Assembly (NCBI GenBank): GCA_910575815.1
Contig: CAJTFN010000009.1
Location: forward strand, 112,915 to 176,914
Source: Oscillospiraceae bacterium
GTDB taxonomy: Bacteria; Bacillota; Clostridia; Oscillospirales; Oscillospiraceae
DNA length: 64,000 bases
Reading direction: 5' to 3'
This document shows positions 25,868 to 34,741 of this stretch, one piece after another. Within the stretch, counting starts at the first letter, position 1; each line of letters begins with the position of its first letter. Made by a program: the position numbers and the translations under genes. The notes below the pieces were generated by a model, which worked only from the letters and a program-made list of their open reading frames with translations, made no database searches and was not told the origin of the DNA.

Positions 25868-26805
25868 TCTTACTTTTGCAATACACCCTGATTTTCGCGT
25901 CGGTGCTGCTGCTGGTGGCCCTGGGCGGCTGCTTCTCCGAGCACTCCGGCGTCATCAACATCGGCCTGGAGGGCATTATGGTCATGGGTGCCCTGGGCGG
26001 CGCGCTGATGATGAAGTTCCTCCCGGAGAGTACCCCCGCCATTGGGATGATCCTGCTGGTGGTGCTGGCCGCCACGCTGTTTGGCTTGGTGTACTCCCTG
26101 CTGCTGGCGGTGGCCGCCATCAACTTTAAGGCGGACCAGACCCTGGTGGGTACGGCCATGAACCTCCTGGGTACGGCGGCGGCCACGGTCTTTGTCAAGG
26201 CCATGAACACCGCCGAGAGCGTGGATAACGTCTCCTCCACCATCCAGTATATCAACGCGAAAAAGGCCTTTCTTGTGAACCTGGGCGGCTTTGAGTTCAA
26301 CTGGTTCATGCTGCTGGCGCTCCTGGCCCTGGTGGGGTCCTATGTCTCCTTGTATAAGACCCGGTTTGGCCTCCGCCTCATGGCCTGCGGCGAGCATCCC
26401 CAGGCGGCGGACAGCGTGGGCATCAACGTCTATAAGATGCGTTACGCCGGTGTGCTGATTTCCGGCGTGCTGGGCGGCCTGGGCGGCATCGTGTACATCA
26501 CCGCCGGCGTCAGCGAGTGGAAATTCGAAAACGGCGTGGCGGGCTTTGGCTTCCTGGCGCTGGCCGTCATGATCTTTGGCCAGTGGAAGCCCACCCGCAT
26601 CGCTCTGGCGGCGCTGCTCTTTGGCTTCTGCCGGGCTCTGGGCAATGTGTATTCCGGTTTCGACTTCCTGAAGGCCCTGAATCTCCCCGCGGCCATGTAT
26701 AACATGCTGCCGTACATCATCTCCCTGGTGGTGCTGGCGTTCACGTCCAAGAAGTCCCGGGCGCCCAAGGCGGAGGGGATTCCCTACGACAAGGGGCAGA
26801 GATAA
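25864..26805 (+). CDS. Nucleoside ABC transporter permease 2 (YufQ-like)
   Basis: A 313-residue membrane permease of the same family as its neighbour, with 'GVINIGLEGIMVMGAL' and 'FGLRLMACGEHPQAADSVGI', characteristic of the second permease of nucleoside importers. It closes the operon and is followed by a hairpin terminator. Confidence 0.93.
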   Translation: MILLLQYTLIFASVLLLVALGGCFSEHSGVINIGLEGIMVMGALGGALMMKFLPESTPAIGMILLVVLAATLFGLVYSLLLAVAAINFKADQTLVGTAMNLLGTAAATVFVKAMNTAESVDNVSSTIQYINAKKAFLVNLGGFEFNWFMLLALLALVGSYVSLYKTRFGLRLMACGEHPQAADSVGINVYKMRYAGVLISGVLGGLGGIVYITAGVSEWKFENGVAGFGFLALAVMIFGQWKPTRIALAALLFGFCRALGNVYSGFDFLKALNLPAAMYNMLPYIISLVVLAFTSKKSRAPKAEGIPYDKGQR

Positions 26806-26843
26806 GTACAAATTGTTATATTCTATCGAAAAAATACGAAATG

Positions 26844-26878
26844 GAGCGGCCTCCGGCGTTGCCGGGGGCCGCTCATTT
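26844..26878 (+). terminator. Terminator of the nucleoside importer operon
   Basis: GAGCGGCCTCCGGC pairs with GCCGGGGGCCGCTC (two mismatches), followed by the weak T-rich run CATTT. Confidence 0.6.
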
Positions 26879-26902
26879 GCTGAAAGGAGGGAGGACTTCC
26901 GA

Positions 26903-26949
26903 AAAAAGCTCCGCCCGGCTGGAGGATTTCCTTCTCTTCCAGCCGGGCG
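26903..26949 (-). terminator. Terminator of the ylbJ-like gene
   Basis: On the minus strand CGCCCGGCTGGA pairs with TCCAGCCGGGCG around a 14-base loop, followed by GAGC and TTTTTT. Confidence 0.85.
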
Positions 26950-27011
26950 TTCTGTTCCGGGGGTGAGGTTCGGAACCGGTCTTGCGATGCCATGTTCCGA
27001 CCAGCGAGCGC

Positions 27012-27926
27012 TCAAAACAAATAAAGGCTCACCGCCGCCGCCAGCCCCGCCGCCAGCAGCCCTTGGAGAACTTTCCCCACCACGCAGTTCCAGAGCCCCA
27101 GGCCGCTGCCCTCCAGTACGGCGGCGGTCTGACAAAGAATGGACACCCCGCCCCAGCCCGCGCAGGCGGAGGCCAGGATAAAGCTCAGCCGGTCTCCCGC
27201 CAGCAGCGGCGTCAGGGAAAAGAGTTCCATAAAGCCCACCAGCCCTGGCCCCAGAATTCCCCCGAGGTTCGCCAAGGGGCTGGCCAGCACATAGAAAAAG
27301 ATCACGAAGCCGCAGACGGAAACCATGTTCCCACAGGCGCTCCGAATTCCCTCCACAAAGGCGGCGGAGAGGGTGCTTTCCTGACAAGGGGAAAGCCTTG
27401 GTACTTCCCTGTGCCCAATACTTTCCCGCCTCCCCCGGAAGAAACACCCCGTCAGCAGCGCCGACAGTACATGTACCAGCCAGAGGAAGACTCCCGTTCG
27501 CGGGTTTCCAAAGACACCGCCGCCCAGGACGCTGATGAGAAACACGGGGTTGGAGTTGTTGCAAAAGCCCAGGAGCCGTTCCGCCTCCCCGGCGGTGAGA
27601 AGGCCCTTTTTGTGGAGCTCCGCCGCCGTCCGGGCCCCAATGGGATACCCCCCAACCAGCCCCAACAGCAGGGCGGACCCGGCGGATCCAGGGAGACGGT
27701 AGAGGCTCATCAGCCCCGCCAGGCGGGGAGAGACCCACTGGCCGAAGCCCATGGACACCAGCATTGTGGAAGCCGCCATAAAGGGAAACAGGGCGGGGAT
27801 CACAGACCTTCCGCAGAGGGCCAGCCCCTCCCCGGCGGCAGCCCGGACCTGGGCGGCGTCCGCCAGGAACCAGACCAGAAGGGCGCAGAGGGCCAGACAT
27901 GCACCGGCACGGATTTTCATAGACAT
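27012..27926 (-). CDS. Sporulation-associated membrane protein (YlbJ-like, nucleoside-recognition fold)
   Basis: A 304-residue integral membrane protein with about eight hydrophobic segments and the Gate/nucleoside-recognition motif region 'GLVGGYPIGARTAAEL' plus 'FCNNSNPVFLISVLG', as in B. subtilis YlbJ/SpmA relatives. YlbJ is made in the mother cell under sigma-E and is needed for normal spores. Start ATG 27926 (or 27920) is set by the divergent yqfC and by hydrophobicity; no clear ribosome site is present. A sigma-E-like promoter lies almost on top of the start. Confidence 0.8.
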   Translation of the reverse strand: MSMKIRAGACLALCALLVWFLADAAQVRAAAGEGLALCGRSVIPALFPFMAASTMLVSMGFGQWVSPRLAGLMSLYRLPGSAGSALLLGLVGGYPIGARTAAELHKKGLLTAGEAERLLGFCNNSNPVFLISVLGGGVFGNPRTGVFLWLVHVLSALLTGCFFRGRRESIGHREVPRLSPCQESTLSAAFVEGIRSACGNMVSVCGFVIFFYVLASPLANLGGILGPGLVGFMELFSLTPLLAGDRLSFILASACAGWGGVSILCQTAAVLEGSGLGLWNCVVGKVLQGLLAAGLAAAVSLYLF

Positions 27927-27936
27927 CACCGGAAAA

Positions 27937-27965
27937 TATGTATGCGGAAAACAGGAGAGATATGC
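27937..27965 (-). promoter_or_regulatory. Candidate sigma-E promoter of the ylbJ-like gene
   Basis: On the minus strand GCATATC, 14-base spacer, CATACATA, close to the sigma-E consensus (KMATATT / CATACAMT). The predicted transcript would start only a few bases before the ATG. Confidence 0.5.
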
Positions 27966-28003
27966 CGGAAAACCGCCGGGGAGAAGCTTGTTTGCGGGGA
28001 CAA

Positions 28004-28032
28004 GCAGAATTTGAGGCGTCCCCGCATATAAG
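28004..28032 (+). promoter_or_regulatory. Candidate sigma-E promoter of yqfC-yqfD
   Basis: GCAGAAT, 14-base spacer, CATATAAG: a partial match to sigma-E elements, ending 19 bases before the yqfC ATG. yqfCD is sigma-E controlled in B. subtilis. Confidence 0.4.
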
Positions 28033-28050
28033 TTTCCCGAGGTGAGAGCT

Positions 28051-28353
28051 ATGGAACGTAATCGGCGAGACCGGGACGGCGGCGTTCTGACGGCAGTGGC
28101 GGAGCTGTTCGACCTTCCGGCGGACATCGTCGCGGGCCTGCCCCGGCTGGAGATGGTCGGAGGCCGACAGCTGTATCTGGAGCACCATACGGGCCTTCTG
28201 GCCTACACGGAAAGGCAAATCGACGCCAACACCGCCGCCGGGGTCCTCCGGATCCGAGGGGAGCGGCTGACGCTGCTGGCCATGACGGCGGGGGAGCTGC
28301 GCATCGGCGGGAGAATCGATTCTCTGGAGTGGGTGAGGGCAGAGCCATGCTGA
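28051..28353 (+). CDS. yqfC: Sporulation protein YqfC
   Basis: A 100-residue protein of the YqfC/YabP family, with the pattern 'LPRLEMVGGRQLYLEHHTGLL' and 'VLRIRGERLTLLAMTAGEL..IGGRI'. It is a small beta-rich mother-cell sporulation protein whose exact role is unknown. ATG 28051 follows GAGGTGAG. Its end overlaps the yqfD ATG by seven bases, the usual yqfC-yqfD pairing. Confidence 0.88.
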   Translation: MERNRRDRDGGVLTAVAELFDLPADIVAGLPRLEMVGGRQLYLEHHTGLLAYTERQIDANTAAGVLRIRGERLTLLAMTAGELRIGGRIDSLEWVRAEPC

Positions 28354-29543
28354 ACGAGGTGATTAACCGACTCCGGGGCCAGGTGCGCATCCGGGCGGAA
28401 TGTGCCTTTCCCGAGCGGGTGCTGAATCTCTGCGGGGCCCAGGATTTGTCCTTTTGGGACCTGAAATGGGAGTCGCCCACGGCGTTTACCTGTCGCCTGT
28501 CCCGGCGGGATTGGCGCATCCTCCGGCAGGTGGGGAGGAACCTGGACTGTACGTTCTCAGTGCTGGGGCTGGAGGGGGCGCCCTATTTTCTCCTCCGCTT
28601 CCGCCACCGGCAGGCCCTGGTAATCGGGCTGGTGGGCTGTTCCCTGGCGCTGTTTCTGGGGTCCTTTTTCATATGGGACTTCCAGGTGGAGGGAAACGTA
28701 AACGTCCCCACGGAGCGCATCCTCCGGGCTCTGGAGATGAACGGCGTGGGCCTGGGGACCTTTGGATTGTCCCTGGATGGGGAGGACATCCGGAACCACG
28801 TGCTGCTGGATGTGCCGGAGCTGAGCTGGATTGCCGTCAATGTCTCCGGCTGCCGGGCCAACGTCCAGGTCCGGGAGCGGCTGCCCCCCGCCGTCCTGGT
28901 GGACCGCCGGGAGCCCTCCAATCTGGTGGCCCGGAGGGCGGGGCTGGTGTTGAAGGTCCAAACCATTGGAGGAGTGGCCTGCGTGGTCCCCGGCAGCGCC
29001 GTGACGAAGGGTCAGATTCTGGTCTCCGGCGTGGAGGACACCGATACCGTAGGGGCCCGGATTCTGGCGGGCATGGGGAAGGTGACCGCCCGGACCTGGT
29101 ACGACCTGACGGTCTCCATGCCCTTAACGGCCATGGAGAAGCGCTATACCGGCCGGGAGAAGACAGGGATCTCCCTGATATTTGGGACCCGGCGTATAAA
29201 ATTCTTCTCAAACAGTAGCATTGAAGGGGCCGAATATGATAAAATAAGCAAACGGCATCCCTGGACCCTGCTGGGCGTGCCCCTTCCCATTACCCTGGTG
29301 ACGGAGACCTGGCGCTTTTACGAGTCCGTTCCCACGCCCCAGGTTGCCGCCCAGACCGAGAAAACCGCCGAGGCCATCTTGAAGGCCCAGCTTCTCCAGA
29401 TGGTGGAGCCCTACGGCGAGGTGTGCTCCACGCTGTGCTCCTCCCGGCAGAGGGGGGATACGCTTTTGGTGACGCTGTCGGCGGAGTGCCGGGAGGAGAT
29501 TGGGGAATCGGTGCCGATTTACACGGAAGAACCGGATGACTGA
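28347..29543 (+). CDS. yqfD: Sporulation protein YqfD
   Basis: A 398-residue sporulation membrane protein. A single transmembrane helix at about 93-112 ('ALVIGLVGCSLALFLGSFF') separates a cytoplasmic N-terminal domain from an extracytoplasmic region that starts 'DFQVEGNVNVPTERILRAL', a POTRA-like opening typical of YqfD. The family is required for spore formation in Firmicutes. It overlaps yqfC and precedes phoH, the standard order yqfC-yqfD-phoH-ybeY. Confidence 0.92.
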   Translation: MLNEVINRLRGQVRIRAECAFPERVLNLCGAQDLSFWDLKWESPTAFTCRLSRRDWRILRQVGRNLDCTFSVLGLEGAPYFLLRFRHRQALVIGLVGCSLALFLGSFFIWDFQVEGNVNVPTERILRALEMNGVGLGTFGLSLDGEDIRNHVLLDVPELSWIAVNVSGCRANVQVRERLPPAVLVDRREPSNLVARRAGLVLKVQTIGGVACVVPGSAVTKGQILVSGVEDTDTVGARILAGMGKVTARTWYDLTVSMPLTAMEKRYTGREKTGISLIFGTRRIKFFSNSSIEGAEYDKISKRHPWTLLGVPLPITLVTETWRFYESVPTPQVAAQTEKTAEAILKAQLLQMVEPYGEVCSTLCSSRQRGDTLLVTLSAECREEIGESVPIYTEEPDD

Positions 29544-29563
29544 CATCCGGGAACGATACGGGA

Positions 29564-30553
29564 GTGAGAACTTTGGAACAGAGAATCAGCATTGAGCGCC
29601 TGGAACAGGCCATCAACATTTTTGGGTCCTTCGACGAGAACATCCGGCTGCTGGAGCAGGAGTTCTCCGTCTCCGTGGTCAACCGGGACGGAGAGCTCCG
29701 GGTGGAGGGGGAAGCGGAAAACGTGACCCTGGCCTGCAAGGCCATTCAGGCCCTGCTGACGCTCTCCAGCCGGGGAGAGCCCATCGGGGAACAGAACGTC
29801 CGCTATGTGATCAACATGGTCCGGGCGGGAAAGGAGGAGAAAATCGCCGAGCTCACCGGCGACGTCCTCTGCATCTCCGCCAAGGGGCGGCCCATCAAGC
29901 CCAAGACCATCGGCCAGAAGGATTACATTGCCTCGGTGCTGAAAAACACCGTGACCATCGGCGTGGGCCCGGCGGGCACGGGAAAGACCTATCTGGCCGT
30001 GGCGGCCGCCGTCATGGCCTTCCGGGACAAGCAGGTCAACCGCATCATCCTCACCCGCCCCGCGGTGGAGGCCGGGGAGCGCTTGGGCTTCCTGCCCGGA
30101 GACCTCCAGAGTAAGGTGGACCCTTACCTCCGGCCTCTGTACGACGCTCTTTTTGACATGCTGGGGGCGGAGACCTACCAAAAGTACCTGGAGCGGGGCA
30201 GCATTGAGGTGGCCCCCTTGGCCTATATGCGGGGCCGGACGCTGGACGACAGCTTCATCATCCTGGACGAGGCCCAAAACACCAGCCGGGAGCAGATGAA
30301 AATGTTCCTCACCCGGCTGGGCTTCGGGTCCAAGATCGTCATCACCGGCGACGCCACCCAGATTGACCTCCCCGACGGCAAAACCTCCGGCCTCAAGGAG
30401 GCCATGCGGGTCCTCCGGAACGTGGAGGGCATCGGCATCTGCCAGCTGACCAATGCCGATGTGGTTCGCCACGTCATGGTCCAGCGGATTGTACAAGCCT
30501 ATGAGGACTATGAGAAGCGGGGAGAGCGGAAGGACAAGGGAAGGCGGAAATGA
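29564..30553 (+). CDS. phoH: PhoH family ATPase (PhoH/PhoL)
   Basis: A 329-residue P-loop NTPase with Walker A 'GPAGTGKT' near residue 135 and Walker B 'FIILDEAQN'. The N-terminal ~100 residues contain a KH-like region. PhoH proteins are linked to RNA metabolism and are nearly always next to ybeY. The start is GTG 29564, or TTG 29573, with GGGAG just upstream. Its end overlaps the next gene by four bases. Confidence 0.92.
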   Translation: MRTLEQRISIERLEQAINIFGSFDENIRLLEQEFSVSVVNRDGELRVEGEAENVTLACKAIQALLTLSSRGEPIGEQNVRYVINMVRAGKEEKIAELTGDVLCISAKGRPIKPKTIGQKDYIASVLKNTVTIGVGPAGTGKTYLAVAAAVMAFRDKQVNRIILTRPAVEAGERLGFLPGDLQSKVDPYLRPLYDALFDMLGAETYQKYLERGSIEVAPLAYMRGRTLDDSFIILDEAQNTSREQMKMFLTRLGFGSKIVITGDATQIDLPDGKTSGLKEAMRVLRNVEGIGICQLTNADVVRHVMVQRIVQAYEDYEKRGERKDKGRRK

Positions 30554-30945
30554 GCTGGGACGTCTACCTTCTGAAAACCGAGACCAATCGGGAAGCCGAC
30601 CTGAGCGAGATCACGGAAGTGGCTCCCATGCCCTGCTGGCGGGAGCTGAAGCAAATCCTGCGTTGCCGCTTTCCGGACCTCATCAGCGGCTATGCCCATC
30701 TGGATGAGGGCATCCATTTTCCCGTGCTCAGTTCCCCGGATTACGCGCTGGAATTCAACCTTGCCGTGGAAAGCGAGGACGAGCCCCTGACCGGTATCCT
30801 GTTCAACCGTCCCGGCTTCGGGTCCCGCTGGGCCTATCCGCTGAAATTTCTCTGCGAATTGCTGGACGCCCGGATCATCGACTGCGGCGGCGGGGACTTC
30901 TGGGACTGGGAGAACCTGCCGGACTGGATTGCCAGTGGGCTTTGA
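30550..30945 (+). CDS. Unknown protein inserted between phoH and ybeY
   Basis: A 131-residue soluble protein without signal peptide or membrane segment, rich in Trp, Cys and acidic residues ('MSWDVYLLKTE', 'FWDWENLPDWIASGL'). I do not recognise a family. The ATG overlaps the phoH stop by four bases and it ends 13 bases before ybeY, so it is a true member of the operon. Several polymorphic-toxin immunity proteins look like this, but nothing here supports such a role. Function unknown. Confidence 0.8.
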   Translation: MSWDVYLLKTETNREADLSEITEVAPMPCWRELKQILRCRFPDLISGYAHLDEGIHFPVLSSPDYALEFNLAVESEDEPLTGILFNRPGFGSRWAYPLKFLCELLDARIIDCGGGDFWDWENLPDWIASGL

Positions 30946-30958
30946 GGAAGGAGCGAGC

Positions 30959-31447
30959 ATGAAACGACATTATATTCCCGTCACCGCCGCTGTCCCCGGG
31001 GTGGGCGACAGCCAAAAGGCCTTTATCCGCAAGGTCATCCGTACGGCCCTGTCAGCCCAGGGGGTGGATTTTCCCTGTGAAGTGGACGTGCTTGTCACCA
31101 ACGACGAGGAGATACACGCCCTGAACCGGGAAGCGCGGCAGGTGGACCGCGCCACAGACGTGTTGAGTTTTCCAGCCTTTGACCTCCAGCCAGGGGAGCT
31201 GCCGGGACCGGAGGACGCGGACCCGGGCACAGGATTGGTCCCCTTGGGGGACATGATGATCTCCATGGAGCACGTGGCGGCCCAGGCGAAGGAGTACGGT
31301 CATTCCAACCGCCGGGAGCTGGCGTACCTGACCGTACATTCCGTTCTGCATCTGCTGGGCTATGACCATCTGGACGAGGGGCCCATGAAGCGGCAGATGC
31401 GGGAGCGGGAGGAGGCTATTCTGGGGGAGTTAGGGATTGCGCGGTAG
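30959..31447 (+). CDS. ybeY: Endoribonuclease YbeY (16S rRNA maturation)
   Basis: A 162-residue zinc-dependent RNase for 16S rRNA 3'-end maturation and ribosome quality control. The zinc motif HSVLHLLGYDH is intact with His127, His131 and His137; 'ATDVLSFPAF' is also conserved. ATG 30959 follows GAAGGAG. It closes the yqfC-yqfD-phoH-unknown-ybeY run. Confidence 0.96.
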   Translation: MKRHYIPVTAAVPGVGDSQKAFIRKVIRTALSAQGVDFPCEVDVLVTNDEEIHALNREARQVDRATDVLSFPAFDLQPGELPGPEDADPGTGLVPLGDMMISMEHVAAQAKEYGHSNRRELAYLTVHSVLHLLGYDHLDEGPMKRQMREREEAILGELGIAR

Positions 31448-31544
31448 CGAGCCCCGGAGGAAAACCGAAAGCATTTGTCCCGTCTAAAAGCAAAAAAACT
31501 ACAAAAGAGAATCACCAGTCGATAGACTGTGTTATGAGGTGGGT

Positions 31545-31757
31545 ATGAAAGTATCGATCAGCGAAAAGTTACGGGAACTGCGGAAAGAGGAATGTGAGAC
31601 GCAGGTGCAGGTTGCCTTGGACACTGGCATTTTGGAGCAGCAGTACCAAAAGTACGAGCGCGGCGCGAGTTTGCCGGGGCTGGAAATTGCCTGGAGGCTG
31701 GCAGATCATTTTGGGGTGAGCCTCGATTATCTGGTAGGGCGGTCAGAGGAGCGGTAA
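31545..31757 (+). CDS. Small XRE-family transcriptional regulator (xre1)
   Basis: A 70-residue single-domain helix-turn-helix protein ('KLRELRKEE', 'LEQQYQKYERGASLPGLE', 'LADHFGVSLDYLVGR'). ATG 31545 follows GAGGTGGGT. An inverted repeat CAGTC-GATA-GACTG at 31516-31529 just upstream is a candidate operator. Repeat A begins 40 bases after its stop. No obvious target gene is in the same operon. Confidence 0.88.
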   Translation: MKVSISEKLRELRKEECETQVQVALDTGILEQQYQKYERGASLPGLEIAWRLADHFGVSLDYLVGRSEER

Positions 31758-31796
31758 AAAAATCCTTGACAACAGAAGAGCAGACGTGGAGAACGA

Positions 31797-32090
31797 AATC
31801 CAAGCCGATTCGATTACCAGGCCAGCGACAGCGGAAAGAGGAATACGCCAAGTCGAAAACCACCAGCCCCCGTTGCACCACGCCGCGGGGAAGTCATTCC
31901 TGTCTCCCGCCAGTCATTCAGGCGCGCCCCCGTATCGCAACCCCCGTACTTCTTTTTCTCTTTTGGACCGTGCACGGCCCGTTTTCTCGTTTTCTTCTGG
32001 AAGAAAAAGAGAAAATGGGGGGTGCAAAGCACCAGCCATCTTCATGGCTGAAATCCCCCCCTGCCCGCAAGGGCGACCACCAGCCTCCCC
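31797..32090 (+). repeat. Dispersed multi-hairpin repeat, copy A
   Basis: About 294 bases, closely similar to 52711-53003 (same strand) and to the reverse complements of 34723-35024 and 44300-44600. It has a 15-bp hairpin (TTTTCTC... with ...GAGAAAA), the palindrome CCGTGCACGG, GGTGC-AAA-GCACC, CAGCCAT-CTTC-ATGGCTG and GCCC-GCAA-GGGC. Reading frames shift between copies, so it is judged non-coding. It lies between xre1 and a small membrane protein gene. Confidence 0.88.
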
Positions 32091-32149
32091 TCGAGGGACC
32101 TATAACCGAATTCCCCCTTTTGGCATAAGCTAAATCGAGGTGATTCAAC

Positions 32150-32479
32150 ATGCTGTTACTGCAAGACGGCGTCCTGGCCTTCCTCTCGGCGGTAGGCCTA
32201 ACCACCATCGTCTGGGTCATAGCCGGCGCACTGGTCCACCTGGGCGGCCGCCCGGCCATCCCAGGCCTTTTGCTGGTCCTCCCCCTGCGGGGCCAGGCCC
32301 TGGCCATGGAGGCCGACGTACGGGAGCTCCGCCGGGTCCAGGGGAGCCTCCCTGGGGCAAAGATCATCCTGGCGGACTGCGGCCTGACCCCGGACGCCCA
32401 GGCCCTGGCCCGGTATCTGGCGGAGCGGGAGAAAAACGCCGCCCTGGTTCCCGCGGGAGAGCTTCGGGCGGAGATCTGA
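32150..32479 (+). CDS. Small membrane-anchored protein of unknown function
   Basis: A 109-residue protein with an N-terminal membrane helix of about 25 residues ('GVLAFLSAVGLTTIVWVIAG') and a basic/acidic cytoplasmic tail with 'IILADCGLTPDAQALARYLAE', which resembles a small alpha/beta domain. I do not recognise the family. ATG 32150 follows GAGGTG. It ends 40 bases before recD2 and may be co-transcribed with it; both lie between inverted repeats A and B. Confidence 0.7.
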   Translation: MLLLQDGVLAFLSAVGLTTIVWVIAGALVHLGGRPAIPGLLLVLPLRGQALAMEADVRELRRVQGSLPGAKIILADCGLTPDAQALARYLAEREKNAALVPAGELRAEI

Positions 32480-32518
32480 CAAACATTGGAACGAACGAGC
32501 AAAAAAGAGAGGAACCCT

Positions 32519-34741
32519 ATGGAAGAGCTGATCTGCCGGGAAGGCACCGTACATAGCCTGATTTTTCAAAATGCCGAAAACGGCTACACGGTCCTCCGCC
32601 TCCTCACCGAGGAGGGGGAGGCCGTTACGGTGGTGGGATGCGTTCCCTGCGTGGCTCCCGGCGAGCACTTGACCGTCACCGGCGTCTGGGAGCAGCATCC
32701 CCAGCATGGGGAGCAGCTCCGGGCCGTGGAGCTGGAGCGGAGTCTGCCGGAGGACGAGGAGGAGATTTTCAGCTACCTGTCCTCCGGCATCTGCAAGGGC
32801 GTGGGCCCCGCCACCGCCCGAAACATCGTGGACCGCTTCGGCGTGGAGACCCTGGATATCCTGGAGACCGCTCCGGAGCGGCTGACCACCGTTAAAGGCA
32901 TCACCGCCCGGAAGGCCCAGGAGATTGCCGAGGGCTTCCGGCGGCACATGGGCCTGCGGCGGCTGATGGCCTTTTTGGCCCGGTACGAGCTGCCGCCGGT
33001 GCTGGCCATGGGCCTGCGGCAGCGCTATGGAGACGCGGCCCTGGAAAAGCTCCGGGAGAATCCCTACCTCCTCTCCGCCGACGACTGCGGCGTGGACTTC
33101 TCCGTGGCCGACGAAATCGCCATGAGCATGGGCTTTGAGTCCGACAGCAGCCAGCGCCTCCAGGCGGCGGTGACCTTCGAGCTCAGTCATAACGAGAACA
33201 ACGGCCACGTGTTCCTTCCACGGGGGAAGCTTATCGCCGCCACCAGCCAGCTCTTGCAGTGCGAAGAGGACAAGCCGGAGCTGGCCCTGGACAGCCTGGT
33301 GGACCGGGGACTGGTGGTGCAGGAGCGGGTGGCCAACGTGGACGCCTGTTACCTCCGGCGGCTGTGGGAGGCGGAGGTCTCGGTCCAGAAGCGTCTGGAG
33401 GCCCTGCTGGCGGCGGAGCCGGACCAAAGCGCCGGAGCCGCCCGCACCGTGGAGGAGCTGGAGAGCAGCCAGGGGCTGACCTACGCCCCCCGGCAGCGGC
33501 AGGCGGTGGAGCTGGCGGCGCGAACGAACGTCTTGATTCTCACCGGCGGCCCCGGCACTGGAAAGACCACCACCGTCCGGGGCATCGTGGCGCTGTTCCG
33601 GAAGATGGGCCTGGACATTGTGCTGGCGGCCCCCACAGGCCGGGCGGCCAAGCGCATGAGCGAGCTCACCGGCATGGAAGCCCAGACGGTCCACCGCCTT
33701 CTGGGGATGAGCTGGAGCGAGAGCACCCGGCAGGTGACCTATACCAAGACGGAGAAGGAGCCCCTGGAGGCCGGCGCGGTCATCGTGGACGAGATGTCCA
33801 TGGTGGACCTGTCCCTGTTTTCGGCGCTGCTCCGGGCTCTGCGTCCGGGCACCCGGCTGGTGCTGGTGGGGGACGCGGACCAGCTGCCCTCGGTAGGGGC
33901 GGGAAATGTGTTCTCGGACTTGATTCGAAGCGGACGGGTGGAGACGGTGTTTCTCCGGGAGGTTTTCCGCCAGGCGGAGGAGTCGGCTATTATTCGCAAC
34001 GCCCACGCTGTAAACATGGGAGAAGCTCCGAATTTGGCGAACAACCAGGGGGACTTCTTCTTTCTCTGCCGCCGGGACCCGGAGCGGACGGTGACCACTC
34101 TGGTGGAGCTGTGCAAGACCCGCTTGCCGGAGAAGATGGGAATACCGGCGGATCAGATTCAGGTGCTGACGCCCACCCGAAAGGGGCCGGCGGGGACGAT
34201 TTATCTGAACCGCTGTCTCCAGGAGGCTCTGAACCCCAAGGAGCCGGGGAAGCGGGAGCTTCTCTGGGGGGACCGGCTGTTCCGGGAGGGCGACCGGATA
34301 ATGCAGACCCGAAACGACTACGACGCGGTCTGGGAGAAAGAGGACGGCACGGTTGGCACGGGCGTGTTCAACGGGGATGTAGGGAAGATTTTGCGGATTG
34401 ACGACTCCGGCGAGTGGCTGGAGCTGGACTTTGACGGCCGCCGGGCCGTTTACGGCGTGGAGCAGCTGAACGAGGTGGATTTGGCCTATGCCATGACGAT
34501 ACACAAGGCCCAGGGCAGCGAGTACCGGGCGGTGGTGCTGAGCGTGATGCCGGCGGCGCCGTCGCTGATGGTACGGGGGGTGCTCTATACGGCCCTGACC
34601 CGGGCCAGAGAGCTGTTGATTACCGTCGGGGACGACGCGGCGATTCGGGCGATGGCGGCGAATGACCGCCGGCAGAAGCGGTATTCCGGGCTCCGGTGGA
34701 GGATGGTGAAGGGGGGGCCCCTGCCAGGGGAGGGGGCTTGA
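32519..34741 (+). CDS. recD2: ATP-dependent DNA helicase RecD2
   Basis: A 740-residue superfamily-1 5'-3' helicase of the stand-alone RecD2 type (no RecB/C). The N-terminal OB-like and helix-hairpin-helix region (1-200, 'GICKGVGPATARNIVDRFG') precedes the motor: motif I 'GGPGTGKTTT' near 342, motif II 'VIVDEMSMVD', motif III 'VGDADQLPSVG' and motif VI 'YTALTRARE'. ATG 32519 with GAGAGGA. The 3' end runs directly into repeat B. RecD2 acts in DNA repair and fork stability. Confidence 0.95.
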   Translation: MEELICREGTVHSLIFQNAENGYTVLRLLTEEGEAVTVVGCVPCVAPGEHLTVTGVWEQHPQHGEQLRAVELERSLPEDEEEIFSYLSSGICKGVGPATARNIVDRFGVETLDILETAPERLTTVKGITARKAQEIAEGFRRHMGLRRLMAFLARYELPPVLAMGLRQRYGDAALEKLRENPYLLSADDCGVDFSVADEIAMSMGFESDSSQRLQAAVTFELSHNENNGHVFLPRGKLIAATSQLLQCEEDKPELALDSLVDRGLVVQERVANVDACYLRRLWEAEVSVQKRLEALLAAEPDQSAGAARTVEELESSQGLTYAPRQRQAVELAARTNVLILTGGPGTGKTTTVRGIVALFRKMGLDIVLAAPTGRAAKRMSELTGMEAQTVHRLLGMSWSESTRQVTYTKTEKEPLEAGAVIVDEMSMVDLSLFSALLRALRPGTRLVLVGDADQLPSVGAGNVFSDLIRSGRVETVFLREVFRQAEESAIIRNAHAVNMGEAPNLANNQGDFFFLCRRDPERTVTTLVELCKTRLPEKMGIPADQIQVLTPTRKGPAGTIYLNRCLQEALNPKEPGKRELLWGDRLFREGDRIMQTRNDYDAVWEKEDGTVGTGVFNGDVGKILRIDDSGEWLELDFDGRRAVYGVEQLNEVDLAYAMTIHKAQGSEYRAVVLSVMPAAPSLMVRGVLYTALTRARELLITVGDDAAIRAMAANDRRQKRYSGLRWRMVKGGPLPGEGA

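Larger units (their letters stand above)
32150..34741 (+). other. Segment bracketed by inverted copies A and B
   Basis: The unknown small membrane protein and recD2 lie between repeat A (plus) and repeat B (minus), with small XRE genes outside on both sides (xre1 and xre2). The arrangement is symmetrical: xre1 - A - membrane protein - recD2 - B inverted - xre2. Whether it is a mobile unit is unknown; no transposase is seen. Confidence 0.55.

Noticed and set aside
25870..28218. Minus-strand open frame of 782 codons spanning several genes
   Set aside because: Crosses genes on both strands and a terminator; its sequence matches no family.
31766..32133. Open frames inside repeat A (about 115-120 codons)
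   Set aside because: The same DNA in copies B, C and D has the frame shifted or stopped, so no shared protein is encoded.
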